A stretch of 6,787 nt of DNA from Paracoccaceae bacterium. Lineage in GTDB: Bacteria; Pseudomonadota; Alphaproteobacteria; Rhodobacterales; Rhodobacteraceae. Location of the stretch: positions 1-6,787 of the forward strand of contig SKNG01000044.1 in the NCBI GenBank assembly GCA_007120685.1, written 5' to 3'. Made by a program: the position numbers and the translations under genes. The notes under the pieces are model-generated. The model saw nothing but the letters and a program-made list of their open reading frames with translations. It was not told where the DNA came from and ran no database searches. This document shows, piece by piece, positions 5,084 to 6,787 of the stretch (the stretch's first letter is position 1; the number at the start of each line of letters is the position of its first letter).

Positions 5084-6787
5084 TCACTCCGCCGCCACAT
5101 CTGGCTTGACATTCCAGCGCATCGAACGCGGTGAAGGATACGCAGGCGTCGGTGTTTCTGTCAAGTCTGCGTCAGCCTCTGTCAGCATCAGGTCTATCCC
5201 GTCGACACGGACCGCCGTCAGCCGTACCAGCCCGCCCCGGCGGACGCCCATACCCGTTCCTGTAACGCGTCGCATCAGCGCAAGACTCGCCAGAATGAAT
5301 GCCCCCTGCGCCACGCCCTCCACAGCCGACAGGTGCAATTCGGCTGTACCTTCGGACAGGTGGATCAACCGTGCCTCGACCCCCGGCATTCCCGGCGCAG
5401 CGCCAGCAAGCTCCAGCGCGGCCGCGTCATAGGTGAAGCGCAGGACCATGCTGCCAGCCGCCGCGATCCCGCTCGCGCGCAGCGCCAGCAAACCGTCAGG
5501 CAACAGATCGGGATAGATCGCACCGGGATGGTGAACCTCGGCGCCGAACAGATCGAGGCTGAGATTGATCGCCGCATCGGCCACTTCCCCCAGTTCCCGG
5601 CCAGCATCGACCAGATGCATCGGCTTTGGTGGCAGCAGCGTATCGGCATCAGCCCGCAGTGCTGATCCACCGGTCAGCGGCGCACAGACATCGGCACCAT
5701 TGATCGCCAGCACCGTCAGCAACAGATCGGCCTCGGCCAGCCCGCCAGTGGCAAGCAATTCGGAGCGCACAGTCAGCGTCAACAGGTCCAGCACCCCTGC
5801 AGGCAGATCGGTCTGGCTACGCAGCGTCAGTCGCAAAACGGTTCTGTCGTCGGCTTCGGAACGGTCCGAGGTGAGCGTCGCCCCTTCGGGCACCCGCACA
5901 CCGAGATCAACGCCCAGAAGTTCCAGGGCCTGGGTGCGCCAGCTTATCGAAATGATGATTTCGCGCACGCCGCCGCGGCTTTCAAAGATCATCGGCAACC
6001 GCGCCAGCGAGGACATGCTGGATTCTCCGGCCTGAAATGTGCCGAAGCGCAGCGCCCGCGGTGCCAGGCAGAACGGATCGGCCAGCGGGCGTGAGCCAAG
6101 CCGCGAGGCTGCAGGCGTCGGGCCGATCGGCTCGATCCGGATAGGCGCAAGGCGCGGCGGGTCGACCGGGTCCAGCTTCTCCGGGCGAGCGGTCACAACA
6201 CGCGGAACCTCGGGCACAGGGGCAGTGCTCGCCGGTGCCCCGGTCTCGCTGACAGTGATCGCAAACGAGACCTGATCGCTAAGCCCGGTATCGTCAGTGA
6301 CCTGAAGCGTCACCATGCTGCGGCCCAGTACCCCACCGCTATCGCCGGTGATGGCACCAGTGCGGGCATCCACATTTATCCACTCCGGTCCCGCAACCAT
6401 GACAAAGCTCAGCCGTTCGGCGGGCGTGTCGCGGTCGGTGACGCTGGGCAGAATTCTGATCTGCGTGCCCTGTTCGATCAGCATGTCGCGGATGCTGGCG
6501 AATACTGGCGGGGTACGCACTGTCACAAGGAAGCTGCCGCTATCTGACAGGTCGTCGGCATCCACAACTCCCACGGTCAGCGTATAGACACCGGCGGCGT
6601 CGGCCGTATCGCCGGTAACGCGGCCGGTGACCCGGTCGATCACTGCCCAGCCATGGCCGTCCAGCAGCTTGAACCGCAGCGCCGCATCGTCGCCATCGGG
6701 GTCGGTCGCAGTGGCCTGAACGTCCAGCAGATCACCGGCGATCAGGATCGCCTCGGGCGGCAGCGTCAGCACGGGTGCTGCCAGCAC
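5084..6787 (-). CDS. Large extracytoplasmic protein with cadherin-like/Ig-like repeats and cohesin-like domains (N-terminus outside window)
   Basis: The frame is open to the right edge, so only the C-terminal 567 residues are seen; the GTG at the edge is an ordinary codon, not a start. Two tandem repeats of about 89 residues come first (about 4-92 and 93-181), each with the W-x-x-[VI]D-x-x-TG-x-[VI]TGD signature of putative-Ig (He_PIG) / cadherin-like domains; the first also carries the acidic calcium-type motif TDPDGDD. A Pro-rich linker (about 182-238) leads to two beta-rich regions resembling cohesin-type sandwiches (about 246-369 and 440-536), which share ALELLGVDLG and ALELAGAAPG. The only two cysteines, C240 and C368, flank the first of these. 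Such proteins are normally secreted or surface-attached and act in adhesion or carbohydrate and protein binding. No membrane anchor, sorting signal or RTX nonapeptides are visible at the C-terminus. The gene precedes the exporter-like genes in the same direction, so it is the best candidate client. The exact family is not recognised. Confidence 0.85.
   Translation of the reverse strand: MLAAPVLTLPPEAILIAGDLLDVQATATDPDGDDAALRFKLLDGHGWAVIDRVTGRVTGDTADAAGVYTLTVGVVDADDLSDSGSFLVTVRTPPVFASIRDMLIEQGTQIRILPSVTDRDTPAERLSFVMVAGPEWINVDARTGAITGDSGGVLGRSMVTLQVTDDTGLSDQVSFAITVSETGAPASTAPVPEVPRVVTARPEKLDPVDPPRLAPIRIEPIGPTPAASRLGSRPLADPFCLAPRALRFGTFQAGESSMSSLARLPMIFESRGGVREIIISISWRTQALELLGVDLGVRVPEGATLTSDRSEADDRTVLRLTLRSQTDLPAGVLDLLTLTVRSELLATGGLAEADLLLTVLAINGADVCAPLTGGSALRADADTLLPPKPMHLVDAGRELGEVADAAINLSLDLFGAEVHHPGAIYPDLLPDGLLALRASGIAAAGSMVLRFTYDAAALELAGAAPGMPGVEARLIHLSEGTAELHLSAVEGVAQGAFILASLALMRRVTGTGMGVRRGGLVRLTAVRVDGIDLMLTEADADLTETPTPAYPSPRSMRWNVKPDVAAE
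5180..6052 (-). other. Pair of cohesin-like beta-sandwich regions within the surface protein
   Basis: Residues about 246-369 and 440-536 of the visible fragment share an order of elements. Each has a strand followed by ALEL-x-G, a G-x-x-x-x-GA or GVEA turn, an alternating hydrophobic strand (VLRLTLRS; AELHLSA), a G-[VA]-[LF] strand (AGVLDLLTLTV; QGAFILASLAL), and a final strand with INGADV or VDGIDL. This is the layout of cohesin-type and related carbohydrate-binding folds. Sequence identity is low, so the assignment is tentative. The segment between them (about 370-439) has no clear domain. Confidence 0.5.
6245..6778 (-). repeat. Two tandem cadherin-like/He_PIG protein repeats
   Basis: These are protein-level repeats with a period of about 89 residues. 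Repeat 1 has WAVIDRVTGRVTGD and repeat 2 has WINVDARTGAITGD, with the tryptophans at residues 47 and 136 of the visible fragment. Each repeat ends with a matching strand pattern (DADDLSDSGSFLVTV and TDDTGLSDQVSFAITV). The DNA is well diverged, so the duplication is old. More copies are likely beyond the right edge. Confidence 0.82.

Noticed and set aside
5333..6587. Several plus-strand open frames of 78-156 codons
   Set aside because: All are antisense to the cadherin/cohesin-like protein, Ser/Arg-rich, and without motifs.

Overview
The window is GC-rich with the third-position G/C bias of an alphaproteobacterium. Codon use and protein style suggest a Rhodobacterales-like organism, but this is an inference because no taxonomic marker gene is present. 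It is almost fully coding, and every supported gene lies on the minus strand, so transcription runs from right to left (from base 6787 toward base 1). No RNA gene, insertion sequence, CRISPR array or terminator is visible.

Layout in transcription order: (1) 6787-5084, the C-terminal 567 residues of a large extracytoplasmic protein with two tandem cadherin-like/putative-Ig (He_PIG-type) repeats followed by two cohesin-like beta-sandwich regions; its N-terminus lies beyond the right edge. (2) 5047-4661, a 128-residue DUF3467-type protein with a CxxC motif. (3) 4623-2731, a 630-residue hybrid with cytoplasmic GAF-type sensor domains, one membrane segment and a HlyD-type periplasmic adaptor. (4) 2723-570, a 717-residue polytopic M50 (site-2-protease family) zinc metallopeptidase with an N-terminal PqqD-like domain and a C-terminal HlyD-like periplasmic domain. 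(5) 568-1, the first 189 residues of a divergent SecA-family ATPase with an intact Walker A motif; it continues beyond the left edge. Intergenic gaps are 36, 37, 7 and 1 bases, which fits one operon.

Taken together this looks like a dedicated export or surface-display apparatus built from unusual parts: a SecA-type motor in place of an ABC ATPase, two membrane-anchored HlyD-type adaptors (one fused to a membrane protease, one to a cytoplasmic sensor), a small accessory protein, and a repeat-rich, probably secreted protein as the likely client or structural partner. No outer-membrane channel is encoded here. The family assignments are well supported by motifs. The joint function is inferred from gene order and domain logic.
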